Below are positions 28,824 to 39,038 of a DNA stretch of 64,000 bases, piece after piece. Numbering within the stretch: the stretch's first letter is position 1; every line of letters starts with the position of its first letter. A model generated the notes under the pieces. The model saw only the letters and a program-made list of their open reading frames with translations. It did no database searches and was not told where the DNA came from. Source of the DNA: Corynebacterium heidelbergense (GTDB lineage Bacteria > Actinomycetota > Actinomycetes > Mycobacteriales > Mycobacteriaceae); assembly GCF_028609845.1 (NCBI RefSeq), contig NZ_CP063191.1, forward strand, positions 124,001-188,000, in the 5' to 3' direction. A program made the position numbers and the translations under genes.

Positions 28824-29672
28824 ATGAACTCCGGCAACCCACTGGATCGCCCGGCACCCCTTCTCGTCGTCAGCGATGTGGACGGCACCCTGCTCAACAG
28901 CCATGACCGTGTGACCCCGCGCATCCGCGCGGCCGTAGCGAATATGCGCCACGCGGGTACGGTCTTCACCATGGCGACGGGGCGCCCGGCCCGTTGGGTT
29001 CTACCCGTGCTAGACCAACTGTCCGTGCGCCCCTTGTGCGTCTGCGCAAACGGGGCGGTGGTCTATGACTCGGCTGCCGATAAGGTTGTCCGCGCGGCAG
29101 CCCTGGAACCGTTGGTGCTAGATCGTGTTGTTGAACAGGTCACCCGGGTTGGTAGAAGAATTGGGGGAGTGGGCTTCGCGGTCGAGCGGGTCGGACGCAG
29201 CGCATTCGACCGCGCCGATGAACTTTTCGCCGTCGAGCAGAACTACGATCACGCCTGGCTCAGCGAAGAGCACAACGTCCAGCCGCTCGACGAGCTTATC
29301 GGTGAGCCAGCGGTGAAACTCCTCGTCCGTGGGGGCGGATTGAGTTCGAGCGAGCTGTTCGACCTCATCAATCCGTGCATCGACCCAGGCATCGCCCATG
29401 TCACCTACTCCTGGGATGGAGGGCTGGTGGAAATCGCTGCCCCAGGTGTGAGCAAACGCTCGGCCCTGGAATGGGTTGCCGAACAGATCGGCGTGGATGG
29501 GGAAGAGACGGTCGCTTTTGGGGACATGCCGAACGACCTTGAAATGCTTACCTGGGCTGGCCTGGGGGTAGCCATGGGAAACGCGGCGGAAAAGGTCAAA
29601 CGAGCCGCAGACTTCATCACCGCCGACAACGATAGCGACGGGGTGGCTCAGGTCCTGGAGCAGTGGTTCTAG
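28824..29672 (+). CDS. HAD-superfamily phosphatase, Cof type
   Basis: This 282-residue phosphatase of the Cof/sugar-phosphatase subfamily acts in the cytoplasm on an unknown phosphorylated metabolite. HAD motif I is VVSDVDGTLL with two Asp residues, motif II is TMATGRPARW, and motifs III/IV are KRSALEWVAEQIGV and VAFGDMPNDLEML, which bind magnesium. A C2-type cap domain lies between motifs II and III. It follows the acyltransferase gene closely. It converges on the Cys-rich paralogue pair. Confidence 0.93.
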   Translation: MNSGNPLDRPAPLLVVSDVDGTLLNSHDRVTPRIRAAVANMRHAGTVFTMATGRPARWVLPVLDQLSVRPLCVCANGAVVYDSAADKVVRAAALEPLVLDRVVEQVTRVGRRIGGVGFAVERVGRSAFDRADELFAVEQNYDHAWLSEEHNVQPLDELIGEPAVKLLVRGGGLSSSELFDLINPCIDPGIAHVTYSWDGGLVEIAAPGVSKRSALEWVAEQIGVDGEETVAFGDMPNDLEMLTWAGLGVAMGNAAEKVKRAADFITADNDSDGVAQVLEQWF

Positions 29673-29749
29673 CCAGTGGAGGGGAGAGAAGGGCCGGGAC
29701 CAGGGCAGGGGAGCCAGCCGCCTCACGCCGTCACCTCCACCCGGCCGAC

Positions 29750-30829
29750 TCAGCAGGGATCCGTGAAGTCCCCGGCGGTGTTGAGCGTTCGGCCGTTGCC
29801 GCCGGAGCTGGCCTTCATCTGACACATCGCTTGGCGGTCCGAGCCGAAGTCGTAGTAGACGGGGTAGATGTCCTCACCATTAATCTGCGCACGCAATGAT
29901 GGGCACTGCCCAGGGTAGGTGAATTGGGTGCCATGGACCTGGTTGAGCGCCATCCCCAGCTTGGATTGAATAGCGCCCCGGTTGTTTCCCGCAGCGTGCA
30001 CCGAGCGCATGATGAGAATGTTGCGCCCGTCGCAGGCGGGGCTTGCGATCTCGAAGGGCCGTTGCTCCCCCAACCCGGCGGTGGTGACGTATCGACCGCC
30101 CCGGTCCCCACTTGTGCCCGCGCCACCATCACCCGCACCATCACCCGCACCGCCACTGCCCCCGCCACTGTTGTCTTCGGACCCGCGCGCCGATGCCGCG
30201 TTCGCCGCCACCGTCTTCTCGCAGATGCCGAGCTTGGCCCGCACCTGTTCGGGTACCCCCATCTGGTCGATGGTCTGCTGCCGGTAGCAGGTGTTTCCCG
30301 TCTGCGCGTAGGTCCCGTCGCGGCGCACGGTTTCCCATTGCTGCCCGCTCCAGCGGTAGAGCGAGACCACGTCCGAGCCCATCATCCCCGCGTACATGAA
30401 GTTGCCCTCGCAAGCGACGATGGCGTTGGCTTCAGCGTGCTGCCCGTTCGTGTGCAGCGACTCCAAGGTGCATTCCGGTGTGGCCCCGCCTTGAGCTCCC
30501 GACCCGCCGTGTGCTCCGGAGGCGGCACCGGCACCGCTATTGCCGTCGCTGCCATTGCCGGCCGATGGAGCTGCCCCCGCCGTTCCAGCTGCCGAGGAGC
30601 TGCTGGTCGCCTCCGCCTGGAAGTTCGCGGCGCGTTGGTCCGCCTTTCCGGACTGGTCCCACCAGTACCATCCCCCGCCTGCGGCGATCCCCAATGCGGC
30701 GATCATCCCCACCGCCAGCAGGATCGGCCCCCGACCCTGCGCTTTCATCCGACCCTGCGCCGTCACCTGCCCGTGGGCCTGCCCCTCGCCCTCCGAGTTG
30801 GGTACGGGCTGTTCTCCCCATTGCTGCAT
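29750..30829 (-). CDS. Membrane-anchored Cys-rich protein, paralogue A (function unknown)
   Basis: This 359-residue protein has no assignable family. It has a cytoplasmic N-terminus, one membrane helix near residues 35-55 (LLAVGMIAALGIAAGGG), a Gly/Ser/Ala-rich linker and an extracellular part with about eight conserved cysteines. Shared landmarks with the next gene are CEGNFMYAG, GLGEQ, SPACDGRNILI, YPGQCPSLRAQINGEDIYP, VYYDFGSDRQAMC and the identical C-terminus NTAGDFTDPC. The segment with DIYPVYYDFGSDRQA recalls SPOR-like envelope domains, but that is a guess. A Gly-rich insert near 225-245 is absent from its partner. It is the downstream member of a tandem duplication. Confidence 0.75.
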   Translation of the reverse strand: MQQWGEQPVPNSEGEGQAHGQVTAQGRMKAQGRGPILLAVGMIAALGIAAGGGWYWWDQSGKADQRAANFQAEATSSSSAAGTAGAAPSAGNGSDGNSGAGAASGAHGGSGAQGGATPECTLESLHTNGQHAEANAIVACEGNFMYAGMMGSDVVSLYRWSGQQWETVRRDGTYAQTGNTCYRQQTIDQMGVPEQVRAKLGICEKTVAANAASARGSEDNSGGGSGGAGDGAGDGGAGTSGDRGGRYVTTAGLGEQRPFEIASPACDGRNILIMRSVHAAGNNRGAIQSKLGMALNQVHGTQFTYPGQCPSLRAQINGEDIYPVYYDFGSDRQAMCQMKASSGGNGRTLNTAGDFTDPC

Positions 30830-31055
30830 GATCCCCGGTGGTCCTCTCCGCGCCGCTGTGTTCCTGGTCCCTTACTTCTTCCGGACGCCATCTCTACCTA
30901 GCGCCCGGAAAACAGGTTCCCAGCTGGGAGGAGGACAGCACCACGGTTGTGGGGACTGGTCCCCACGCTGCTCGCACGTGCTGCCACGCCTTCGGCTGTC
31001 ACACCCCTCGACCGGCCGCCCCGGAAGGAGGCGAGGGAGGCAATTGGGCACAGTG

Positions 31056-31967
31056 CTAGCAGGGATCCGTGAAGTCTCCAGCGGTGTTGAGGGTGCGGGC
31101 GTTCCCGCCTTGGCGGCCCTTGGCTTCACACATGGCCTGCCGGTCGGAGCCAAAATCGTAGTAGACGGGGTAAATGTCCTGCCCATCAATCTGTGCCCGC
31201 AGGGAGGGGCACTGGCCCGGGTAGGTGAACTGGCTGCCATGATATCTGTTCAGGGCGATCCCCAGTTGGGTCATGATGCCCCCGCGATCGTTGCCGGGGA
31301 CATGCACGGATTCCACGATGAGGATGTTGCGCCCGTCGCAGGCGGGGCTGGAGACATTCCACGGGCTTTGCTCGCCCAGCCCTGCCTGGGTGACGTACCT
31401 GCTGTTGGCGTTGCTGCTGTCGGCGCCATCAGCTGCTGCGGAGCTGCGGCAGACCGTGATGCCCTCCCGGACATTCTGGGGGACACCGGCGTTGTCCAAT
31501 TGGCTCTGGGTATGACACGGGAAGCCCGAGTCGGACGTTCGGCTATCGGTGGGTAAAGTCTCCCACTGGCTTCCGGTCCACCGCAGGATCCGGGAATCAT
31601 CGCTACCCCGCTTCCCCGCGTGCATGAAGTTGCCCTCGCAAACTGTGATGACGTTCAAGGAAGACAGCGCTGCATTCTGGTGGACAGCCTCCAAGGTGCA
31701 CGGTGCGCCACCACCTTGGGGGTTCTGGGTGTTGGCCGAGGGGGAGGGCAGCGCGCTACCGGAGGCGCTGGTCTGCGGGGTCTGCGACGTCGCCTGAAAT
31801 TGCGGGTCGGCCTGTGGCGTGTCCTCGCTGCGGGTGAACCAGACAACACCGCCGATGACGGCGACGAGGATGGCGACACCGGCGATGGCGATCGGCAAGA
31901 CCAGGCGATTGTTCTTCTTCGCGGGGTCGCCCCAGCCCTGCTCGTTATGCGTGCCCCACTGGTCCAT
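31056..31967 (-). CDS. Membrane-anchored Cys-rich protein, paralogue B (function unknown)
   Basis: This 303-residue paralogue of the preceding gene has the same order: a short cytoplasmic start (MDQWGTHNEQGWGD), one membrane helix near residues 22-44 (LVLPIAIAGVAILVAVIGGVV), a Gln/Ser/Thr linker and the Cys-rich extracellular region with CEGNFMHAG, SPACDGRNILI and YPGQCPSLRAQIDGQDIYP. The frame runs upstream to 32648, but the ATG at 31967 has GAAGGGAACAGG before it and matches the partner's N-terminus (MxQWG). The two genes are 226 bases apart, same strand. No catalytic motif is visible; the paired Cys suggest disulfides in the envelope. Confidence 0.78.
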   Translation of the reverse strand: MDQWGTHNEQGWGDPAKKNNRLVLPIAIAGVAILVAVIGGVVWFTRSEDTPQADPQFQATSQTPQTSASGSALPSPSANTQNPQGGGAPCTLEAVHQNAALSSLNVITVCEGNFMHAGKRGSDDSRILRWTGSQWETLPTDSRTSDSGFPCHTQSQLDNAGVPQNVREGITVCRSSAAADGADSSNANSRYVTQAGLGEQSPWNVSSPACDGRNILIVESVHVPGNDRGGIMTQLGIALNRYHGSQFTYPGQCPSLRAQIDGQDIYPVYYDFGSDRQAMCEAKGRQGGNARTLNTAGDFTDPC

Positions 31968-32180
31968 CCTGTTCCCTTCGCGTCGAGGTCTCGGTGCGCG
32001 CCGTTCCTGGCGTCCGGAACGAAATTCTAGAACATCAACACCGCAGCGGTGACGATGACGACCTGGCCTTATCCGAAAAGGTGTGCTCAGTGTGATGACG
32101 TAGAAGGTGGATTTGGCGGCACCGGAGGTGGGCACCGCCTGGGCGGCCAGACGGGGCAGATCCTTAGGATGAGAGGCACT

Positions 32181-32654
32181 ATGCCCACCACCCCAGACGC
32201 CGCCGACCGCGGAGACATGAGCATGCGGGACAGGGTCTTCGAAAAAGTGGAGGCCCTCCGCCGCCACCACGAGGGGCTGAAGGACAGGAAGCACGGTTAC
32301 CTCGTCCGCCCCCTGACCCTCCTCCTCGGCTGGCTCATCGTCATCGTGGGGCTTATCACCATCCCCTTTCCAGGGCCCGGGTGGTTCACCGTCTTCATCG
32401 GCTTCGGTGTGCTGTCGCTGGAACTCCACTGGTCGCACCGCCTGCTGACCTGGGCAGTGCAGCAATACGACAAGCTGGAAGGCTGGTACAAGTCGGCGTC
32501 CACCCCCGTGCGCGCGGCAATGGCGGCCGCCACGCTCGTGCTGATCTGGATCGTTTTCGCCCTCATCGCCTACATCATGTGGCGCTTCGAACTGGCCGGC
32601 TGGGCAATGCCGCTCTTGGACCGCCTCGCGAGTTGGACCGGACTGCACAAATAA
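32181..32654 (+). CDS. PGPGW-motif small membrane protein (TIGR02611 type)
   Basis: This 157-residue membrane protein has a cytoplasmic charged start, a hydrophobic pair flanking IPFPGPGWFTVFIGFGVL (the PGPGW motif of the TIGR02611-type family) and two more membrane stretches near 110-150. Its role is unknown. The ATG at 32181 has GAGAGG seven bases upstream; ATG 32169 is an alternative. It ends 21 bases before glf on the same strand, suggesting cotranscription with the galactan gene. It is divergent from the Cys-rich gene pair. Confidence 0.82.
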   Translation: MPTTPDAADRGDMSMRDRVFEKVEALRRHHEGLKDRKHGYLVRPLTLLLGWLIVIVGLITIPFPGPGWFTVFIGFGVLSLELHWSHRLLTWAVQQYDKLEGWYKSASTPVRAAMAAATLVLIWIVFALIAYIMWRFELAGWAMPLLDRLASWTGLHK

Positions 32655-33845
<1,191 letters not shown>

Positions 33846-34495
33846 CCCCCACGGGCAGCTACACCGCACTCGTCGCAATTATTCGAGATCCCCCATATGG
33901 GGGAGTGGCTTGCCTCCGTGGCTTCCCACACGAAGGTGCAGTCAGACAGCAGCCATTAACCTTTTGGCAATCTCGTCGTTCCTGACTTGTTCCATTTTCG
34001 GCTACGTTCATCGATCTCCAATCCTTAGTCGGACTTGAATCTGCGTCAGACATCCTTCTAGTGGGGACGAGACTGCCAACAGGTCAGTCGGACATGGTTG
34101 AATTGCCTCATCTCGGCTTCGGCCAGGTTGCGAGCGTTCCGAAGGGGTCTCCCGCCAGCGAATTCACCGCGGCGGTTCCGTTCCGGAGGAGTCGCATGTG
34201 GTCGTGGTGCTGGTGTCCGTCGTACTACAGAGATGTTTCGAAAGTGTTTCTGCTACGAGCCCGGCGTCAATTATTGATCTCGCGTGAAGCTAGATGTCTG
34301 CCTTGTGACACTTAGACAAATTTCATCCCAGCTTCACCCCTCCTTGGGTCCGTTTTGCCCCGTAACATACATTTCTCGGTACAAGTATTGCGTGACTAAC
34401 TGACGTCGCTGTAACGTCCGGTTTTACTGACAGTCTTCGTAGCCGGGGTCGAGTTCACTAGCGCCCCGTTCAGTAACGCCTGAGTAGGAATGCGT
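33846..34495 (+). other. 650-base intergenic region before the pilus locus
   Basis: No credible gene is seen in either strand; the two frames of 60-85 codons lack start signals and sensible composition. The G+C is lower than in the flanking genes. It holds the perfect palindrome TCCCCCATATGGGGGA at 33889-33904 soon after glf, a weak terminator candidate without a T-run, and a possible promoter TTGCGT (34388-34393) and TGTAAC (34410-34415) with a 16-base spacer, about 80 bases ahead of the adhesin gene. The region probably carries the regulation of the pilus operon and one edge of the accessory block. Confidence 0.55.
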
Positions 34496-35902
34496 ATGTC
34501 ACGTCAAGGCAGGCTTTCGGGAATCTGGTCTATCCTAGCTTTCGCCACCGTGTGGTTCGTGGCCTCTGCAATGGCGCTCGCCTCTGCGCAACCGAGCACC
34601 GCGCAAACGACGACCTCGGCCCCTGTTACGACAACCACCACGGCGCCGACGACTACCGCCCTAGCACCTAATACCGCGACTGCTACATCTCAGCCATCGA
34701 CAAGCAGTTCGGTACTTGCACCGTCTCAGGCAACCCCAAGCACTACATCCGCACCCGCCCCAACCCCCGGAGCCCAAACTCAAGGAACGAGTACTGGTGC
34801 GGCTGGATCGTTTCAGGATCCTCGCTTCGTCTGTGGAACAAAGGTGGGGTTGCTCTTTGATGCTTCCTACACCACACAAGGGCAAACCGCGCAGATGCAG
34901 GACGCGGCGCGGCAGGTCATCAACGCTCTTAAAAATACGGGGAGCTCTTTCGGTATCCACACCTTTTCTGATAGCTCCCCGAGCACCGCCCTGTATCCGA
35001 ACTTTGGGCCCGTCCTGTTGGACGCCGCCGGAGTAACCCAGGCGACAAATGCTGTGAACAATCTGCCAAATGCGTGGTCCACCACGGCGCGCGCCTCCAA
35101 TCTTGCTGCGGGGTTCAACTCGATGGCGGGCAAGGGATACGACGCCGTCATCGTCATCACCGACGGAAAACCGTACAAGGCCAACAGACGAGGGCCCGGT
35201 TTCCCAACTCAAACCTCGTGGGAGGACCTGACCAAGTCCAGCGCCGCAGCCCAGGATCTCGCATCCAAAGGAACGGGCATATTTTCGCTGGTGGTCGGCA
35301 GTCTGTCCTTCCCTGTTTATAACCACCTTGAGACCACAGGAACTCGGCAACCCTACTTTCTCTACAGTGAGACACCCCCAGCCGGCGTGCAGCGGGACAC
35401 GACGAAGGTGAACTGGAGGTACGACTTCAATGGCCAGCTGACCCCCGTGAAGGCCAGCGACACGATCACAAACGATGCGAATGGGATTCCGTACTACGAC
35501 AGAAGCGGAAGGCTGTACCCTATCCGCACGACGTGGGCGATGACGGACACCTTGGCTTACATGAGTTCATTCTCCGTCAAGGCCGACCGGATGGGGTCCT
35601 ACGCCGATCTTCAGAACTACATCCGCGGCCTTATCACCGGTTGCTTCGGCACGGTCATCGTGAACAAGCAGATCGTGGACGACAGCGGAAAGGTAATCCA
35701 ACAGGGCAACGCCGCGACCTCCGGCTTCACCTTCCAGGCGGACCGGGCCCAGGTCAACGGCCAGACCCAGTCCAACGTCTCCCAGAACACGGACAACGCG
35801 GGCAAAACCAGCTTCAATTACCCGATCACAACCGGTCCCGGCAGCATCCGCATCCAGGAGACCCCCATGCGTTCCGGTTTCGCCCTAGCCCCGCAAAATT
35901 AG
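34496..35902 (+). CDS. vWA tip adhesin (SpaC/F-like), N-terminal part, ends at in-frame amber codon
   Basis: This is the N-terminal 468 residues of a pilus tip adhesin. A signal peptide (residues 1-30, cleavage near ALASA-QP) is followed by a Thr/Ser/Pro-rich stalk to about 105, then a von Willebrand A-like domain with the metal site region GLLFDASYT (DxSxT) and VIVITDGKP, then a CnaB-like segment beginning VIVNKQIVDDSGKV. The frame stops at TAG 35900-35902 but continues in the same frame for 412 codons to an LPKSG anchor. Alone this product would be secreted and not anchored. ATG 34496 is chosen for its spacing to GTAGGA; 34490 is the alternative. A natural suppressor or sequence error would restore one protein of about 880 residues. 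Confidence 0.82.
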   Translation: MSRQGRLSGIWSILAFATVWFVASAMALASAQPSTAQTTTSAPVTTTTTAPTTTALAPNTATATSQPSTSSSVLAPSQATPSTTSAPAPTPGAQTQGTSTGAAGSFQDPRFVCGTKVGLLFDASYTTQGQTAQMQDAARQVINALKNTGSSFGIHTFSDSSPSTALYPNFGPVLLDAAGVTQATNAVNNLPNAWSTTARASNLAAGFNSMAGKGYDAVIVITDGKPYKANRRGPGFPTQTSWEDLTKSSAAAQDLASKGTGIFSLVVGSLSFPVYNHLETTGTRQPYFLYSETPPAGVQRDTTKVNWRYDFNGQLTPVKASDTITNDANGIPYYDRSGRLYPIRTTWAMTDTLAYMSSFSVKADRMGSYADLQNYIRGLITGCFGTVIVNKQIVDDSGKVIQQGNAATSGFTFQADRAQVNGQTQSNVSQNTDNAGKTSFNYPITTGPGSIRIQETPMRSGFALAPQN

Positions 35903-35908
35903 GGGGGA

Positions 35909-37147
35909 ATGCCCGTTGCTGCTACCTGCACCGCGCGGGATGCAGCCGGCCTAAGTCGCCCGATCGGATATGGCAGTGGCTCATCTATCGTGGTCACTTC
36001 AGACTTGCCTAATAATGCGTTCACCCTCACTGGCCTTGGCAAGGATGACCGTGTGGAATGTGTCGTGCAGAACAAAGCCCAGGTCGCTAACTTCGCGTTG
36101 TCCAAGAAACCCTACCCGCCGGCTCAACCCAGGATTGTCGGAAAGCAAAACGGGCAGCGGCTGAACTCCGAGTATCTGGTGGAGGTTACGAACCCCTCCA
36201 CCACCGCTGGCGCCCCCACCGAACTGCGGGAGCTGCCCAGCACGCCACCCGGGTTCACGGTGGACTCCGTCACGGTCGTCCCAGATGGACCAACCCCGCT
36301 GGTGACCTCCGCCCAGGAGATGACGCGCTCGAACAACACGTGGACCCTCGGGGCCCCGGCGTTGCAACCCGTCCCCGCCGGACAAACTTCTCGGGCGAAA
36401 GTGGTGGTGGTCTACCGCGTGACCGATCCCACCGTTGTTAACGACCAAGCCCTCACCTGCTCTGGGTCGGATGCCACCAAGGGCTTCTACAACAACGCGC
36501 AACTGGCTTTCGGTAGCAACAAGACCTCAGACAGCGCTGCCTGCGTCAGCGGTCTTACCGTGGGCTTCTCCGTGACAAAGAAAATCGCCGGTACAGATGC
36601 GAACACAAAGGACCAAGCCGCCGCGATTCTCGAAGGCGCCGGAACTTTCCCCATCACCTACGAGATCAAAAACACCGGCAAGGCCCCCGTGACAAGCGTC
36701 CGGCTTAACGACCAACGCCTCAACATCAGCACCGGGCAGCCCGGAGCAGCGCTCCCCATAACGGGGCTGACGTGCAACGCTGCCAACCGCATGACCGCGA
36801 TCACTGATGGGGTAGAGGTCACCCCGCAGACCCCACTCGCCACCGGCCAGACCCTCATCTGCCAATGGAACGCCCCGGCTAGCCTCATGCCCAACTACGG
36901 CGACTATCACGCGGACCGGATCCAGGTGACCAGCCAATACGCCCCGCCCGCCGGACAAGTCGCGGCAAGCCAAGACCCCCCAATCGCCCTGCAAGCCGTT
37001 GACCCCGCCTGGGCCGTCAGGATTCCCGTTGCCGTGGGGACCCTGCCCAAGTCCGGCGGACGCGGCGCCACCGGCTACCTGCTCCTCGGGCTCGCTGTCG
37101 TCGGTATCGGAGCGATAAGCCTAACCAGAACCCACCGAACCACCTAA
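35909..37147 (+). CDS. Tip adhesin C-terminal part with LPKSG sorting signal, no own signal peptide
   Basis: This 412-residue frame is in the same phase as the preceding gene and separated from it only by TAG and two Gly codons. It begins without any signal peptide (MPVAATCTARDAAG), so it is the continuation of the broken adhesin, not a separate exported protein. It contains repeated Ig-like/DUF11-type segments (VTNPSTTAGAPTELREL; YEIKNTGKAPVTSVRLND) and ends in a sorting signal: LPKSGGRGATG at residues 379-389, a hydrophobic helix and the basic tail RTHRTT. The only purine-rich match before its ATG is the G run directly touching it, too close for normal initiation. It is expected to be made only by readthrough. 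Confidence 0.75.
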   Translation: MPVAATCTARDAAGLSRPIGYGSGSSIVVTSDLPNNAFTLTGLGKDDRVECVVQNKAQVANFALSKKPYPPAQPRIVGKQNGQRLNSEYLVEVTNPSTTAGAPTELRELPSTPPGFTVDSVTVVPDGPTPLVTSAQEMTRSNNTWTLGAPALQPVPAGQTSRAKVVVVYRVTDPTVVNDQALTCSGSDATKGFYNNAQLAFGSNKTSDSAACVSGLTVGFSVTKKIAGTDANTKDQAAAILEGAGTFPITYEIKNTGKAPVTSVRLNDQRLNISTGQPGAALPITGLTCNAANRMTAITDGVEVTPQTPLATGQTLICQWNAPASLMPNYGDYHADRIQVTSQYAPPAGQVAASQDPPIALQAVDPAWAVRIPVAVGTLPKSGGRGATGYLLLGLAVVGIGAISLTRTHRTT

Positions 37148-37414
37148 GGACGAAAGGACCCCTCACCATCCAACGCGCCGCTGAGGGCGTCCTTAAGAAA
37201 AAGAATCCACAACGACACAACCACCGAAAGACAAATGAAAGAGGTCAAGGCCATGAGATCGCACCCCAAGGGTTGTCGAGACGGATGACTGCTTCCAACC
37301 GCCGCAACACCACCACATCGAAAACACCATCCAAGGCACCGCCACCCCGGTATCGCCCGTAGGCACATCCCCGGACCCATAGGCGGAACAACCGTTTGGA
37401 CTGAAAGGACCTAC

Positions 37415-38911
37415 ATGAAATCCCTCAAGCGCACCCTCGCCATCGCGGCGGCCGCAGGAATGCTGTCCACCGCCGGGATGACCGGCATCGCCACGGCCCA
37501 GAGCGCGACTCCTGCGGCCCCGCCGTCAACCATCAGCGCCAACCAGCAAGCCAGCTTGCACATCCACAAGTTCCAGAACGACACCCCCGGTCCCGCCGGG
37601 AACGGCACCCCCATCGGGGACACCTCCGGGCTGGGCAAGCCGCTGGCCGGCGCCGTGTTCAAGGTGGAACAGGTCAACGGTGTGGACCTCACGAAGAACG
37701 AGGGCTGGGTACAGGCCGCAGACATCGCCAAGGGCACGACACAGCCGAGCGGGTTCGGCACAGCAAAGAACGTCACCACCAACGCCCAGGGGCAGGCGGA
37801 TGTCGCGGGACTACCTATCGGCCTCTACCGCGTCACGGAGACCTCGGCGCCGGCAGGCAACCAGATCACCACCGAGCCCTTCTACGTCACGCTGCCGATG
37901 ACCAATCCGCAGGACCGGTCCAGCTGGATGTACGACGTCCACGTCTACCCCAAGAACCAGAAGCAGACCGACGTGATCTCCAAGAAGGTCATCGACGAAA
38001 GTGCGGTGATCGAGGGCCGCAACATCCAGTACGACGTGACGGGCAAGCTGCCTAGCTCCCAGAAGCTGGCCCGGGCCGAGCTCGTGGACGTCTACCCCGC
38101 CGACCGCCTGGGCACCCCACAGGTCACCAAGGTCACCTACGGCGACGGCACGCAAGCCAACCCATCCGACTACACACTCGATACCAGCACCCCCGGCCAA
38201 GCCAAGGTCAAGTTCACCCAATCCGGCCTGGCCAAGCTGGACACCCTCCAAGGGGATAACCGCAAGGCCACCGCGACGTTCAGCTTCCCGGTGACGAAGA
38301 GCCAAGGAACCGGGCCGCTCAACCCGATCGAGAACCGCGCCCTCGTGATCGCCAAGGGTGAAGGGGACAATACCCCGGACCCGGATCCTGACAACCCCGA
38401 TGACCCCAGCGTGATCCCCCCGGGCAAGGGCCCCGAAAGCTACTTCGGCAACGTCAAGGTCTCCAAGACCGACGAGAACAACACCCTGCTCAATGGCGTG
38501 GGCTTCGATCTGTACCGCTGCGCCGACAAGGACAACCTCGGCGAGAAATTGGCGGAGAATTTGACCACCCAGAACGGTTCACTGACCATTAACGGCCTGC
38601 ACGTCAACGACTTCGTCAACGGCGCCGCCGGGCAAACGGATCCGTCCGGTTACTGCCTGGTGGAGGTGAAGGCCGCCGAGGGCCACTCCCTGCTCGCGGA
38701 ACCCGCCTACTTCCAAGTGCTGCGCAGCGGTGAAGGCCCCGTGAACCTGACCAGCGTGGACCTGAAGAACGTCAAGGACAACGCCGGATTCAACCTGCCG
38801 CTGACCGGTGGCAAGGGCGTGACCCTGCTGCTCGTGCTCGGCGGGCTGATCATCGTCATCGGCGCGGGCTACGCCTACATGAGCAGCCGCAAGGACCGCG
38901 GCGAAAGCTAG
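37415..38911 (+). CDS. Major (shaft) pilin, SpaA/SpaD-like
   Basis: This 498-residue backbone pilin polymerises into the covalent pilus shaft. A Sec signal peptide ends near ATAQS (residue 30). The pilin motif WMYDVHVYPK places the polymerising lysine at residue 180. CnaB-type domains follow, with the E-box YCLVEVKAAEGH late in the protein, and intramolecular isopeptide bonds are likely. The sorting signal is LPLTG at 461-465, then a hydrophobic helix and SSRKDRGES. GAAAGGA precedes the ATG. The gene lies between the adhesin and the class C sortase. A 267-base gap upstream holds no gene. Confidence 0.95.
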   Translation: MKSLKRTLAIAAAAGMLSTAGMTGIATAQSATPAAPPSTISANQQASLHIHKFQNDTPGPAGNGTPIGDTSGLGKPLAGAVFKVEQVNGVDLTKNEGWVQAADIAKGTTQPSGFGTAKNVTTNAQGQADVAGLPIGLYRVTETSAPAGNQITTEPFYVTLPMTNPQDRSSWMYDVHVYPKNQKQTDVISKKVIDESAVIEGRNIQYDVTGKLPSSQKLARAELVDVYPADRLGTPQVTKVTYGDGTQANPSDYTLDTSTPGQAKVKFTQSGLAKLDTLQGDNRKATATFSFPVTKSQGTGPLNPIENRALVIAKGEGDNTPDPDPDNPDDPSVIPPGKGPESYFGNVKVSKTDENNTLLNGVGFDLYRCADKDNLGEKLAENLTTQNGSLTINGLHVNDFVNGAAGQTDPSGYCLVEVKAAEGHSLLAEPAYFQVLRSGEGPVNLTSVDLKNVKDNAGFNLPLTGGKGVTLLLVLGGLIIVIGAGYAYMSSRKDRGES

Positions 38912-39038
38912 GCGTCACCGGGGCGCGCGTCGGCAACGCTCCGGCCGATTGCGCCCCTGTCCGGTCCGGGGGGCCCAGGCACCCCGGACAACGCACCTAC
39001 CCCCTACAAAGACACACTCGGTGAAGTGAGGAATTGCG

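Noticed and set aside
33859-34315. Two short frames (64 codons minus, 84 codons plus) between glf and the adhesin
   Set aside because: Composition is not protein-like, no ribosome-binding sites are present, and no transposase or pilin remnant can be read from them.
35902-35907. G6 run as a phase-variable frameshift in the tip adhesin
   Set aside because: The frames before and after the run are in the same phase, so a length change would break the gene further. The interruption is the TAG codon itself.
37148-37414. Possible extra small gene between adhesin and major pilin
   Set aside because: The frames there lack start signals. The inverted segments TAAGGACG (37145-37152) and CGTCCTTA (37188-37195) may be a weak terminator, but pairing is interrupted and the case is not strong.
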